Counted from the first letter of the stretch, positions 9,563 through 19,678 are shown. The stretch is 40,998 bases of DNA from Rhizobiaceae bacterium (GCA_027484835.1 JAIXSF010000447.1:1-40998); one strand, 5' to 3'. The notes: generated by a model not told the origin, from the sequence alone. A program made the numbers and translations.

Positions 9563-10171
9563 TTGGCCAAGGCAGCACGACAGAGACTGGTGCCGGAACA
9601 GCGCATCGAGATGATCCTCGACGCCACGCTTTCGCTTGTCGGGACATCGCATTTCAGTGTCGTGACCATGCGCGACATCGCTCTTGCCTGCGATGTCAAT
9701 GTGGCGCTGCTCTATCACTACTTCTCCGGCAAGGATCAGTTGATCCGCGCGGTTCTGGCCCGAGCGCTTGGTCAGGTCACAGATGACTACGAGAGCCGGC
9801 GCGATCAGCACCGGGCCGACTTCCTTGGCGACATCGCAGCATGGTTTGCGACCCATCAGGCGATGGCGCCGACGATGATGTCGAGGATGGTAAAGCTGAT
9901 GTCGGACCAGGCCGCTCAGCCGATCAAGGATCCGGAACTCGAAACTCTCGTCCAGGGGTTCTATCGCTTCGAAAGCAACCTCATCGTTTCGACCCTCGAA
10001 GCCGGCATGGCGGCCGGGCAGTATCGCGAGGTCGCTTCCGACAAGCTCGCCCGCTTTGTCGGTCTGCATCTCGACGGAATTTTCCATGCGGCTGAGAGCC
10101 GTGGGGAACTGCGGATCGCCGAAGATATCGAGGAGCTTCGCGGGCTTCTTACGCGTCAGCTCGAACCCTGA
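9563..10171 (+). CDS. TetR/AcrR family transcriptional regulator (probable TTG start; ORF extends to 9512)
   Basis: EQRIEMILDATLSLVGTSHFSVVTMRDIALACDVNVALLYHYFSGKDQLIRAVL. gaggga RBS upstream of TTG at 9563. Confidence 0.88.
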   Translation: MAKAARQRLVPEQRIEMILDATLSLVGTSHFSVVTMRDIALACDVNVALLYHYFSGKDQLIRAVLARALGQVTDDYESRRDQHRADFLGDIAAWFATHQAMAPTMMSRMVKLMSDQAAQPIKDPELETLVQGFYRFESNLIVSTLEAGMAAGQYREVASDKLARFVGLHLDGIFHAAESRGELRIAEDIEELRGLLTRQLEP

Positions 10172-10181
10172 TCCACCCGGT

Positions 10182-10832
10182 CTAGATGCGGGAAAAGGCT
10201 GCCAGAACCGTGCGTTCGGATTGAACAAGATAGGCGTCCAAGGCAGCCGCCGCCGCCTTTGGATCTCCGGCCTCGAGCTTTGCAAGAATGGCTGCGTTCA
10301 TCTCCACATAGGGAGCGTGCAGAAGCTCAGGTTCCCTGAGCAACCCGAAGCTCAGGCGCAGCTCGGCGGCGATCTGGGCATAGAAGCCGCTCATCCGCTG
10401 ACTGTCAGCAAGATCGACGATGGCTGCGTGGAACTTCATGTTTTCGCTACCGACCGAGATCCAATCGTTCAGCTCTCGGGCGGCCCGCGCCGCCTCGACC
10501 GCAGCCTTCATGCGCGCCACCGCCGGATGGTTCGGATAGGCGTTCGACAATGCCTGGCCTTCGACAATGCGGCGAACACGGTAGATGTCGATGATCGAGG
10601 CCATGCTGGGCGTCGCGACGAAGACGCCACGGTTGGGTTCGTGCTGCAGCAGGCCATCCTTGGTCAGCAGTCGGAAAGCCTCGCGCAGCGAATTGCGGGA
10701 TACCTCGAAATCGGCGCTCAGGGCAGCCTCAGACAGGCGCTGGCCAGGTTTCAACTCACCGCTGATCAATCGGTCGCGAATGGCTTCCGCCAGGCGAGGT
10801 GCAAGGGCCGCCGTCGTATCCGTTTCTGCCAT
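10182..10832 (-). CDS. GntR family regulator with FCD domain
   Basis: RDRLISGELKPGQRLSEAALSADFEVSRNSLREAFRLLTKDGLLQHEPNRGVFV, then an FCD-like C-terminal domain. Confidence 0.9.
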   Translation of the reverse strand: MAETDTTAALAPRLAEAIRDRLISGELKPGQRLSEAALSADFEVSRNSLREAFRLLTKDGLLQHEPNRGVFVATPSMASIIDIYRVRRIVEGQALSNAYPNHPAVARMKAAVEAARAARELNDWISVGSENMKFHAAIVDLADSQRMSGFYAQIAAELRLSFGLLREPELLHAPYVEMNAAILAKLEAGDPKAAAAALDAYLVQSERTVLAAFSRI

Positions 10833-11034
10833 CAATGTCCCCAATGACCAAAATTGCCCGGCTCATCGTCATGAACCGCTTCCGACGCAACGATCGGGAA
10901 AACGCTCCGCTGCCTTATCGACCATGCGAGAAATTGCAGCAAGACGGGAGCCAATCGCGGCCAAAAATTGTTCCTTTAAGTGCGGAAACTGCCTTTCCGA
11001 GCATCAATTTGCTCAACATTGCGGCGCACAAGTA

Positions 11035-11066
11035 GAACAATAAAATAAAATCGTTGAACAATATTG
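11035..11066. promoter_or_regulatory. Candidate operator region upstream of the 5-oxoprolinase operon
   Basis: Direct repeat GAACAATA at 11035 and 11056 (21-bp period). The second copy overlaps the palindrome CAATATTG (11059-11066). AT-rich. Confidence 0.35.
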
Positions 11067-11154
11067 ACAGAATTGTGAAACCACGAGAGGCTAACCCGGC
11101 TGGTGAACAACAAGCCCCGCGTAAAGTCGGGGATAGGTCAACCGAGAGGGACAC

Positions 11155-12414
11155 ATGGAACAGACATCGAAAGCGGCCGACACGGCCGGATCCGGCGGAA
11201 TGACCGCCAAGACACGCCGGAGCGCCTTGATCGCTGCGATCTTCTTGATGGCAACATCTGCCATCGGACCTGGCTTCATCACCCAGACGGCAACATTCAC
11301 CACAAAGCTCGGGGCCGCCTTTGCCTTCGCGATCCTTGCCTCGATCCTGATCGACTTCGTCGTTCAGTTGAACATCTGGCGCATCGTTACTCTCACCAAG
11401 ATGCGCGCCTCAGACATCGCCAATGCAGCCATCCCAGGAACCGGTTATCTGCTGGCGATCCTCGTCATCGTTGGTGGCCTTTTCTTCAACATCGGCAATA
11501 TTGGCGGTGCCGGCCTTGGTCTCAATTCCCTGCTTGGTCTCGACCCCAAGCTGGGCGGCTCGATCAGTGCGCTGATTGCCATCGGCATCTTCCTGTCGCA
11601 CCGCGCGGGCGTGGCGATTGACCGGCTGATCGTGGTTGCCGGTATCGCGATGATCATCCTGACCCTTTATGTCGCGATCGTCTCGCAGCCGCCGGTGGGT
11701 GATGCTCTCTTCCAGACCTTTATCCCATCGACCATCGACTTTGCGACGATCACCACGATCGTTGGCGGCACGGTCGGGGGCTACATCACCTATTCGGGCG
11801 CCCATCGGCTGCTCGACAAGGGCACGGTCGGGATCGAGAACCTTGGTGCCGTCAACCGCGCCGCCCTTTCCGGCATCGCCGTGACCGGCGTCATGCGCTA
11901 CGTGCTCTTCCTCGCGATCCTCGGCGTCGTGGCAAGCGGTGCCGTCATTGATGTCTCGGGCAAGGGGGCGAACCCGGCCGCACAAGCTTTCCAGGCAGCA
12001 GCCGGCGACGTCGGGCTTCGCATCTTCGGTGCCGTTCTCTGGTTTGCCGCAATCACCTCTGTGATTGGGGCCGCCTACACCTCGGTGTCCTTCATCACCG
12101 TCTTCAAGCCCGACATCACCGAGCGCGGGCGCAACATCGCGACTGTCATTTTCATCGCCGTCTCGCTGTTCTTCTACGTGATCATCACCACGCCGCCGGC
12201 GCAGATGCTGGTGTTTGTCGGCGGCCTGAATGGCCTGATCCTGCCGATCGGTCTGTCGATCTTCATCTATGCGGCCTGGGCACGTTCCGACCTGATGGGT
12301 GGCTATCGTTACCCGCGCTGGCTGTTGATCCTCGGAGCACTCACTTGCGCGCTCACCTGGTACATGGGCTACAAGTCGATCGGGCCGATCTTCGCGCTGC
12401 TGACGCCGGCTTGA
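11155..12414 (+). CDS. NRAMP-superfamily transporter, divergent (5-oxoproline operon type)
   Basis: 419-aa multi-TM; MATSAIGPGFITQTATFTTKLGAAFAFAILASILIDFVVQLNIWRIVTLTKMRASDIANAAIPGTGYLLAILVIVGGLFFNIGNIGGAGLG. Followed by pxpA. Confidence 0.8.
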   Translation: MEQTSKAADTAGSGGMTAKTRRSALIAAIFLMATSAIGPGFITQTATFTTKLGAAFAFAILASILIDFVVQLNIWRIVTLTKMRASDIANAAIPGTGYLLAILVIVGGLFFNIGNIGGAGLGLNSLLGLDPKLGGSISALIAIGIFLSHRAGVAIDRLIVVAGIAMIILTLYVAIVSQPPVGDALFQTFIPSTIDFATITTIVGGTVGGYITYSGAHRLLDKGTVGIENLGAVNRAALSGIAVTGVMRYVLFLAILGVVASGAVIDVSGKGANPAAQAFQAAAGDVGLRIFGAVLWFAAITSVIGAAYTSVSFITVFKPDITERGRNIATVIFIAVSLFFYVIITTPPAQMLVFVGGLNGLILPIGLSIFIYAAWARSDLMGGYRYPRWLLILGALTCALTWYMGYKSIGPIFALLTPA

Positions 12415-12437
12415 GCTAGACGAAAAGGGAGGAAGAC

Positions 12438-13208
12438 ATGACTGCCATCGATCTGAACAGCGACCTCGGCGAAAGCTACGGCGCCTGGGCCATGGGCGAC
12501 GACGAGGCGATGCTCTCCATCGTCTCCAGCGCCAATGTCGCCTGCGGTTTCCATGCCGGCGATCCCGTCGGCATCTGCAAGACCGTGAAAGCTGCCGCAG
12601 AGCGCGGTGTCTCGATCGGGGCGCATGTCTCCTATCCCGACCGCGTCGGCTTTGGCCGGCGCGACATGGATGTCACATCGGCGGAACTGACAGCTGATGT
12701 GATCTACCAGATCGGCGCGCTGAAGGGTGTTGCGGCGGCTGCCGGCGTCACCGTCGGCTATGTGAAGCCGCATGGTGCGCTCTACAATCGCATCGCCCAT
12801 GACCCGAAGCAGGGCCAGGCGGTGATCGACGGGATCAAGGCGATCGCTCCCGATCTGGTTATGATGGGGCTCGCCGGTTCACCAATTCTGAACCTCGCCC
12901 GCGCCTCTGGCCTGAAGGTCATCGCTGAGGCCTTCGCTGACCGCGCCTATACGCCCTCGGGTGCCCTCGTTTCTCGCCGGGAGCCGGGTGCGGTACTGCA
13001 CGATACCGCGCTGATTGCCCGACGCATGCTGCAGCTTGCCCATGAGGGGACGATCGAAGCGATCGATGGTTCGACCATCAAGATCGAGGCTCAGTCCATT
13101 TGCGTGCATGGCGACAGCCCTGGTGCTGTCGCGATCGCACGGGAGATCCGCCAGGCTTTCGAGAAGGACGGCATCACGGTGCGATCCTTCCTCCACTCTC
13201 GTTCCTGA
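12438..13208 (+). CDS. pxpA: 5-oxoprolinase subunit PxpA (LamB/YcsF family)
   Basis: [77 protein letters not shown]. Confidence 0.95.
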   Translation: MTAIDLNSDLGESYGAWAMGDDEAMLSIVSSANVACGFHAGDPVGICKTVKAAAERGVSIGAHVSYPDRVGFGRRDMDVTSAELTADVIYQIGALKGVAAAAGVTVGYVKPHGALYNRIAHDPKQGQAVIDGIKAIAPDLVMMGLAGSPILNLARASGLKVIAEAFADRAYTPSGALVSRREPGAVLHDTALIARRMLQLAHEGTIEAIDGSTIKIEAQSICVHGDSPGAVAIAREIRQAFEKDGITVRSFLHSRS

Positions 13209-13215
13209 GGCTCTG

Positions 13216-14817
13216 ATGCGTTTTCTCCCCGTCAGTCTGACCGTTCTGATCGTCGAGTTGAAAGATCTCGACGAGACGCTCGCACTCTTTGCCTCGCTGG
13301 AAGCCGAGCCGGTGGACGGCATCGTCGATATCGTCCCGGCCGCGCGGACGTTGATGATCCGGTTCCGTCCGGAGGCGCTGACGGCGGAAGGCCTGGCTGC
13401 GGCGATCAGTACCCGTGATCTTTCGGCGAAGATTGCGCCGTCCGACATGCTGGTCGAGATCCCCGTCACCTATGATGGCGAGGACCTGAAAGATGTCGCG
13501 GAGCTGACGGGACTTTCCGTCAGCGAGGTGATCGAGCGGCATACGGCGAGCGAATTCACCGTGGCCTTTTGCGGCTTTGCGCCGGGTTTCGGCTATCTGG
13601 TCGGGGGCGATCCGGCGTTGCAGGTGCCGCGGCGGCAAAGCCCGCGCACGAAGATCCCCGCCGGATCGGTCGCGCTCGCCGGCGCCTTTTCCGGCGTCTA
13701 TCCGCAGGCAAGCCCCGGCGGCTGGCAGATCATCGGCACAACGCCGCTCAAGATGTGGGACCTGACGCGCGATCCGCCCGCGCTGTTCCAGCCTGGATAC
13801 AGGGTGCGGTTCTTCGATCTTGCCAAGCGGCCTCAAAGCGTGGCTGTGCCCGGGCAGGCAGAACTCACATCCGCCAACGGCACTGCGTCTCATGCAGCCA
13901 CGACCATGACGGTCACCGCAGCCCCGATGCCGGCGCTGGTGCAGGATCTCGGCCGCTTCGGACAGGCCGGACAGGGCGTATCCTCCTCAGGCGCTCTCGA
14001 CCAGGGGGCCTTCCGGGCTGCGAACCGGATCGTCGGCAATCCCTTGGAAGCGCCCTGTCTCGAGATCACGCTCGGCGGTTTCGCATTCGAGATTTCCGGG
14101 CCGACCGTGATGGCGCTCACCGGCGCTCCCTGCCCGATTATTGTCCGCGACAAGGCGGGTCGGAACATCGCCGCCGAAGGATATCAGCCGATTTCGCTCG
14201 AAGCGGGAGACACGGTTTCCCTCGGCTTTGCGACGCGCGGCGCCCGCAGCTATCTGGCGTTTCGTGGTGGTCTCGACGTGGCAGCGGTTCTGGGCAGCGC
14301 CTCGACGGATACGCTCGCCGTCGTCGGGCCGGAGCCGGTCGGCGTCGGCGCGGTGCTTGCCATTGCCGATGGGGAGCGCCGCCTTTCGCCCGTGTCGCTG
14401 ACCGAAAGCCCCGCATTTGTCTGTCCGGCACCGGGCGAAATCGTCACGCTCGATGTCGTCATGGGCCCGCGCAGCGATTGGTTCACCGAGCGGGGGATCG
14501 AAACGCTGTCGAGCCAGGTCTACGAGGTGACGCCGCAATCGAACCGGGTCGGGATCCGTCTCTCCGGTCCGGAGGCCCTCGAGCGCAAGGACAAGGCGGA
14601 GCTTCCGAGCGAGGGGACGGCGACGGGTGCCATCCAGGTTCCGCATAGCGGGCAGCCCGTGCTCTTCCTCGCCGACCACCCGCTGACCGGCGGTTACCCG
14701 GTGATCGGCACGGTCGCCGAATATCATCTCGATCTCGCCGGCCAGATCCCGGTGAATGCGAAAATTCAATTCCGGCCCATAACGCGCTTTGCCGAGATCG
14801 TGCCCGACCGGGCGTGA
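13216..14817 (+). CDS. Fused 5-oxoprolinase subunits PxpB-PxpC (KipI-KipA / allophanate hydrolase-like)
   Basis: N-half FCGFAPGFGYLVGGDPALQVPRRQSPRTKIPAGSVALAGAFSGVYPQASPGGWQIIGTTP (PxpB). C-half MPALVQDLGRFGQAGQGVSSSGALDQGAFRAANRIVGN...HPLTGGYPVIGTVAEYHLDLAGQIPVN (PxpC). Single uninterrupted ORF. Confidence 0.92.
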   Translation: MRFLPVSLTVLIVELKDLDETLALFASLEAEPVDGIVDIVPAARTLMIRFRPEALTAEGLAAAISTRDLSAKIAPSDMLVEIPVTYDGEDLKDVAELTGLSVSEVIERHTASEFTVAFCGFAPGFGYLVGGDPALQVPRRQSPRTKIPAGSVALAGAFSGVYPQASPGGWQIIGTTPLKMWDLTRDPPALFQPGYRVRFFDLAKRPQSVAVPGQAELTSANGTASHAATTMTVTAAPMPALVQDLGRFGQAGQGVSSSGALDQGAFRAANRIVGNPLEAPCLEITLGGFAFEISGPTVMALTGAPCPIIVRDKAGRNIAAEGYQPISLEAGDTVSLGFATRGARSYLAFRGGLDVAAVLGSASTDTLAVVGPEPVGVGAVLAIADGERRLSPVSLTESPAFVCPAPGEIVTLDVVMGPRSDWFTERGIETLSSQVYEVTPQSNRVGIRLSGPEALERKDKAELPSEGTATGAIQVPHSGQPVLFLADHPLTGGYPVIGTVAEYHLDLAGQIPVNAKIQFRPITRFAEIVPDRA

Positions 14818-14865
14818 TCCGCCATTCAGCGATGACAGGCCAAGAGAGACATTGAGGAGACCCCG

Positions 14866-16599
14866 ATGAAGAAAGTGCTGATCGCCAATCGCGGCGAAAT
14901 CGCCGTGCGCATCATCCGCGCCTGCCGCGACTACGGGCTCAAGTCCGTCGCGGTCTATGCCGATCCGGATCTGGATGCGCTGTTCGTCAGGCTCGCGGAT
15001 GAGGCTTATGGGCTGGGCGGCAGTCGTCCGGCAGAGACCTATCTCGACATCCATAAGCTCATCGAGATTGCCCGCCGGTCCGGTGCGGATGCCGTGCATC
15101 CCGGCTATGGGTTCCTGTCCGAACGGGCTGAATTCGCCCGCGCCGTACAAGAGGCGGGCCTCACATGGATCGGTCCGGATCCGCACGTGATCGAAGCGCT
15201 CGGCGACAAGGTCGAGGCGCGGCGGATCGCGCTTTCGGTCGGCGCTCCGCTGGTCGCCGGCAGCGATGGCCCGGTTGAAACAGCCGAGGAGGTGATCGCC
15301 TTTGCAAAGGCGCACGGTTTGCCGGTTGCGATCAAGGCAGCGCATGGCGGCGGCGGGCGTGGACTGAAGGTCGCCTGGAAGATGGAGGAAGCGGCGGAGC
15401 TCTATCATTCCGCCGTGCGCGAGGCGGAAGCCGCCTTCGGTCGTGGCGAATGTTTTCTTGAGCGCTTTCTTGATCGACCGCGCCATATCGAGGCGCAGGT
15501 TCTCGCGGACAAGCATGGGAATGTGCTGGTGGTCGGCACGCGCGACTGTTCGCTGCAGCGGCGCAATCAGAAGCTCGTCGAGGAAGCGCCGGCGCCCTTC
15601 CTCAGCGATACACAGCGGCAGGCGATCCACGACGCGGCCAAGAAGATCTGCGCGGCTGCGGGTTATTCCGGTGCCGGCACCGTCGAATTCCTGCTCGGTG
15701 TCGACGGGACGATCTCGTTCCTTGAGGTCAAAACACGCCTGCAGGCCGAGCACCGGGTGACTGAGGAAACGACGGGCATCGACCTCGTCGTGGAGCAGTT
15801 CCGGATTGCCGAGGGCAAGGCGCTGGACGTTCTGGAAACCCCTGCCCCGCGCGGTCACTCGATCGAGTTTCGCATCAACGCCGAGGATCCCGGCCGAGGC
15901 TTCCTGCCGACGCCAGGCGCAATCACCCGCTTCGACCCGCCATCCGGTCCGGGCGTGCGTCTCGACACGGGCGTCACCACCGGCTCGACCATTCCCGGTA
16001 CCTTCGATTCCCTGATGGCAAAGCTCATTATAACCGGCGCGACCCGCGAGCAGGCACTTGCCCGGGCGCGGCGTGCCTTGGCAGAGTTTGCCATTGAGGG
16101 TGTAGCCACGGTCCTGCCGTTCCATCGAGCCGCAATGGAGAGCCGCGATTTTACCGGAGAAGAGGGGTTCCGCGTTCATACACGCTGGATCGAGACGGAT
16201 TTTGCCGAGACGCTGACTATGGCTGTCCGACCCGAGCCGCTTGCGGACACATCGCTGATCCGCACCCATGTCGAGATCGACGGCAAGCGTCATTCACTGG
16301 CGCTCCCTGCCGCGCTGCTGTCTGGTCTATCCGGCATCGCTGGAAGTGTTACAGAAGGCGGACTGGCTCCTGCAAAAGCCGAGGATGCCTCCAGCATCAC
16401 AGCGCCGATCTCCGGAACACTTCAGTCGTTCAAGATTGAGGATGGATCCGAGGTCCAGGCAGGGGATCTGATTGCTGTCATGGAAGCGATGAAGATGGAA
16501 ACGCAGATCACCGCGGCACGTTCTGGACGCGTGCGGTTCAAGGCCGACACCGGTCAATATCTGCAGGCAGGCACTGAGATCGCCCAGTACGAAGTTTGA
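14866..16599 (+). CDS. Biotin carboxylase-biotin carboxyl carrier fusion (AccC-like) of the 5-oxoprolinase operon
   Basis: [35 protein letters not shown]...; ATP-grasp region; C-terminal biotinyl motif [14 protein letters not shown]. Confidence 0.92.
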   Translation: MKKVLIANRGEIAVRIIRACRDYGLKSVAVYADPDLDALFVRLADEAYGLGGSRPAETYLDIHKLIEIARRSGADAVHPGYGFLSERAEFARAVQEAGLTWIGPDPHVIEALGDKVEARRIALSVGAPLVAGSDGPVETAEEVIAFAKAHGLPVAIKAAHGGGGRGLKVAWKMEEAAELYHSAVREAEAAFGRGECFLERFLDRPRHIEAQVLADKHGNVLVVGTRDCSLQRRNQKLVEEAPAPFLSDTQRQAIHDAAKKICAAAGYSGAGTVEFLLGVDGTISFLEVKTRLQAEHRVTEETTGIDLVVEQFRIAEGKALDVLETPAPRGHSIEFRINAEDPGRGFLPTPGAITRFDPPSGPGVRLDTGVTTGSTIPGTFDSLMAKLIITGATREQALARARRALAEFAIEGVATVLPFHRAAMESRDFTGEEGFRVHTRWIETDFAETLTMAVRPEPLADTSLIRTHVEIDGKRHSLALPAALLSGLSGIAGSVTEGGLAPAKAEDASSITAPISGTLQSFKIEDGSEVQAGDLIAVMEAMKMETQITAARSGRVRFKADTGQYLQAGTEIAQYEV

Positions 16600-16670
16600 G
16601 AGGGAGGGCAGTCCGACCACTGCAAATAGAGTACATTCAGTGGCTCGCGCCTATCCGACTTCCTAACAGC

Positions 16671-16693
16671 AAAAGGCCCGCCAATGGCGGGCC
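16671..16693 (-). terminator. Rho-independent terminator of the csbD-like gene
   Basis: GGCCCGCC-aat-GGCGGGCC (8-bp perfect stem), followed on the minus strand by TTTT. Confidence 0.75.
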
Positions 16694-16715
16694 AAATGCT
16701 CGGATCGGAACAAGG

Positions 16716-16907
16716 TCAGGCCTTGTCGACGACGTTCTTGACGGCGTCCTTCGCATGGCCCTTGGCCTGCTGCGCGTCGCCCTTGGCTTCCTGGGCAAGG
16801 CCCTTCGCCTGAAGGCTGCGATTGTCGGTGGCGTCACCAACGGCCTGCTTGGCCTTGCCGGCCAGTTCATTTGCCTTGCCAGCAATCTTGTCGGATGTGG
16901 AACCCAT
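16716..16907 (-). CDS. CsbD family stress-response protein
   Basis: MGSTSDKIAGKANELAGKAKQAVGDATDNRSLQAKGLAQEAKGDAQQAKGHAKDAVKNVVDKA; gaggagaa-type RBS. Confidence 0.93.
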   Translation of the reverse strand: MGSTSDKIAGKANELAGKAKQAVGDATDNRSLQAKGLAQEAKGDAQQAKGHAKDAVKNVVDKA

Positions 16908-17082
16908 AATCGTTCTCCTTGTTGGCGGTAACGCGCAGTGTTCAAGTCGCTATCCGGTCAAATGCCGGGTAAGTCCGTCTCTCACTGCTCGACGATCCGC
17001 TTGTCTTAACAATGCTTGCCGACGGTTTTCGTTCCGACTGTTAAGGCAAAGAGACGGCAAGGGTCCTTCACTTTGAGGCGCC

Positions 17083-17910
17083 TTAGCGCTTGTAGGCACC
17101 GAGACCCGGGCGGTAGGTCTTGTCGTCGAGGAACTGCTTCAGGCCCTCGGCGCGACCGTTGCTCTTGTCGAGGAAAAGCATCTGCTCGAGCTTGGCGTAG
17201 ATGTAGTCGTCGGCCTGCTCCCAGGGCATGTTGCGCACGCGCTTGAACGTATCCTTCGCCGCCTTCAGAACGACAGGGTTCTTTTCGAGCAGGCTTGCGC
17301 AGAGTGCACGGACGCGGGTTTCGAGATCGGCCAGTGGCACGGATTCATTGACCAGTCCCATCTCGCGGGCCTTCTGGCCACCAAAGGTCTCGCCGGTCAT
17401 GATGTAGTAGAGCGAGTCCCTGTGGTTCATGACTTCCGCCACCGCGCGTGTGACGTTGCCGCCCGGCAGGATGCCCCAGTTGATTTCGGAGAGGCCGAAG
17501 GTTGCCTCGTCCGCGGCGATCGCGAGGTCGCAGGAGACCAGAGGGGTGAAGGCCCCACCGAAGCACCAGCCGTTGACCATGGCGATGGTCGGCTTTTCAA
17601 AATACATCAGGCGGTTCCACCAGCCACCAGACTGACGACGGCTCTTCAGGACGGCAGCGCGGCCCTTGCCGTCGTTCTCACGGAAGTATTCCTTCAAATC
17701 CATGCCTGCCGACCAGGACTGCCCAGCACCGCGCAGGACGAGAACGCCGCAACGATCGTCGGCTTCCAGTTCGTCGAGCACTTCGAGCATCCGGATATTC
17801 AGCTTCGGGCTCATGGCGTTGCGCTTTTCCGGCCGGTTCAGCGTGACGAAGGCAATCCCGTTGTCGAATTCGACCAGGACCGGATCTGGCGTGGCGTTGG
17901 TGTCAGTCAT
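17083..17910 (-). CDS. p-Hydroxycinnamoyl-CoA hydratase/lyase (enoyl-CoA hydratase family)
   Basis: VLVEFDNGIAFVTLNRPEKRNAMSPKLN...WSAGMDLKEYFRE...GWCFGGAFTPLVSCDLAIAADEATFGLSEINWGILPGGNVTRAVAEVM. Confidence 0.92.
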   Translation of the reverse strand: MTDTNATPDPVLVEFDNGIAFVTLNRPEKRNAMSPKLNIRMLEVLDELEADDRCGVLVLRGAGQSWSAGMDLKEYFRENDGKGRAAVLKSRRQSGGWWNRLMYFEKPTIAMVNGWCFGGAFTPLVSCDLAIAADEATFGLSEINWGILPGGNVTRAVAEVMNHRDSLYYIMTGETFGGQKAREMGLVNESVPLADLETRVRALCASLLEKNPVVLKAAKDTFKRVRNMPWEQADDYIYAKLEQMLFLDKSNGRAEGLKQFLDDKTYRPGLGAYKR

Positions 17911-17961
17911 GATTGGCTCCTTGAGGCATTTCTCTGGGCATCGACGCCCGTTCATTTGTGT

Positions 17962-19515
17962 TCAGCGAGCAGCGTGCGTCTGTCGCAGGATGTGTTTCTG
18001 TGCTTTGCCGGACGCTGTCCGGGGGATTTGGTCGAGGAAGACGATGCGGGCCGGACGCTTGTAGGACGCCAGGCGTTCGGCGCAGTGTTCGTGGATCTCC
18101 TCCACCGAAGGCGCGTCCGCATGCGCCACGATGAAGGCGACACCGCATTCTCCCCATTTAGGATCGGGCAGGCCGAGAACGGCGACATCACGCACCTTGG
18201 GATTCCCCCCAATGACGGCCTCGATCTCGGCTGGGAATACGTTTTCCCCCCCCGAAATATACATGTCTTTCAGGCGGTCCGGAACATGGATGACGCCGCC
18301 TTCGGCACGGCGGCCCAGATCGCCTGTGCGATACCACTCGCCGACAAAGGCACGCGCGGTCTCGCCTGGCTTGTTCCAGTATCCCGGCGTCACGGACGGT
18401 CCCTTGACCCAGATTTCTCCTACCTCCCCATCGGCAACGTCCTCGCCGTCTTCGCCGACAAGACGGACGGATAGGAGTGGCGCCGGGAAGCCAACGCTGC
18501 CGGGGTGGCGGGCAACGGCGTCCCTGTCGAGCGGCATGTGGATCGCTGTTCCGGCCTCGCTCATTCCGTAGCCGTTGACGAGAGGAATTCCATCTTCGAG
18601 GAAGGTCTCGATCAGAACCGGGGAAAGTGGCGCCCCGCCGATGAAGATCGCCTGCAGCGCCTTGAGGGCTGCCGGGTTCCAGGCCGGCGCGTTGCGTAGG
18701 GCGGCAGCCATCTGCGGGACCGCGAAATAGTGGGTGACGCCGAGAGCAGGATCGCCGAGCACGGAAAGCGTGCGCTCTGGAACAAACCGGTCGGAGATGA
18801 CCAGGCGACCGCCCATCATCAATGTCGTGCGTCCAATCGCGATAAGGCCGATCGTGTGGAAGAAGGGCAGGTCACACAGGGCGACAGAGCGGCTCGTGAC
18901 TTCGCCGACAAGGGCAAAGTTGATTGCCGAGGCAAACGCATTGCGGCGGGTGATGATCACCCCCTTGGGCGTGCCGGTGGTACCGGAGGTGTAGAGCATG
19001 ATGCAAGGCGCATCTGCTTCGATTGGAGCGGGTTCGGCGCGCGGCGCTGTTGCTCGCATTTCCATCCAGCCGCCCTGCCCCTCGACGACGACGCTGCGCG
19101 GGCTGGATCCGCCCAAATCCCGTATGACCGATCCGAACTCGGCATCGTAGAGCAGGAGGCCGGGATCACAGTCGGCAATGATCTGGCCGAGTTCTGCGGC
19201 TCCGAGACGCCAGTTGAGAGGCACAAACACTTGCCCTGCCCGCTGACATGCAAGGCAGACAATCATCTGCTCGATGGAATTGCGTCCGAGAAACGCCACC
19301 CGAGGCGAAGATGGCAGACCAGCGGTGACGCGTGCCAGAAGCACAGCCGCCCGCGCCACGGCATCGTCCATCGTTGCGTAGGTTTCCGAACGGCCCGTTG
19401 CAACTTCAAAGACGGCCTCCCGATGCGGACTGACCTTCGCGCGGTAGATCAAGGGGTCGTTGGTCTCCAGACCAACCGCTTTCATGTCCGCCTCGATCTT
19501 GAGTTCTGGCTGCAT
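17962..19515 (-). CDS. Acyl-CoA synthetase (AMP-binding), probable feruloyl/p-coumaroyl-CoA ligase
   Basis: IMLYTSGTTGTPKGVIITRRN; GYGMSEAGTAIHMP; YRTGDLGRR...DRLKDMYISGGENVFPAEIE. Operonic with the Ech-type hydratase. Confidence 0.88.
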   Translation of the reverse strand: MQPELKIEADMKAVGLETNDPLIYRAKVSPHREAVFEVATGRSETYATMDDAVARAAVLLARVTAGLPSSPRVAFLGRNSIEQMIVCLACQRAGQVFVPLNWRLGAAELGQIIADCDPGLLLYDAEFGSVIRDLGGSSPRSVVVEGQGGWMEMRATAPRAEPAPIEADAPCIMLYTSGTTGTPKGVIITRRNAFASAINFALVGEVTSRSVALCDLPFFHTIGLIAIGRTTLMMGGRLVISDRFVPERTLSVLGDPALGVTHYFAVPQMAAALRNAPAWNPAALKALQAIFIGGAPLSPVLIETFLEDGIPLVNGYGMSEAGTAIHMPLDRDAVARHPGSVGFPAPLLSVRLVGEDGEDVADGEVGEIWVKGPSVTPGYWNKPGETARAFVGEWYRTGDLGRRAEGGVIHVPDRLKDMYISGGENVFPAEIEAVIGGNPKVRDVAVLGLPDPKWGECGVAFIVAHADAPSVEEIHEHCAERLASYKRPARIVFLDQIPRTASGKAQKHILRQTHAAR

Positions 19516-19557
19516 ATTCTTCCTCCTCGTCGCCACCCTGAAAGGCCTCCATGGCGA

Positions 19558-19577
19558 TTTGTATGTCTAACATACTA
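19558..19577. promoter_or_regulatory. Candidate MarR operator (copy 1)
   Basis: TTTGTATGTCTAACATACTA, containing the perfect inverted repeat GTATGT-CTA-ACATAC in the intergenic region between the CoA ligase and marR. A near copy lies at 21839-21858. Confidence 0.6.
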
Positions 19578-19678
19578 TTTATCTCGCTGGTATTTGACAA
19601 GCCGGAATTTGACTGTTGCAGTCGAAAGTGTTCATGAATGTTTCCGTAGTTTGATGCCGCATGAGTGGATGAGGAGCG

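Noticed and set aside
13987-16293. 768-aa minus-strand ORF antisense to pxpBC and the biotin carboxylase
   Set aside because: Shadow ORF in high-GC DNA; R/G/D/A-rich with no domain, and the opposite strand encodes well-recognised proteins over the same span.
17008-17035. Possible EcfG (general stress sigma) promoter upstream of csbD: GGAAC...GTT on the minus strand
   Set aside because: Spacing between GGAAC and GTT is 20 nt, longer than the usual spacing, so not claimed although the gene class would fit.
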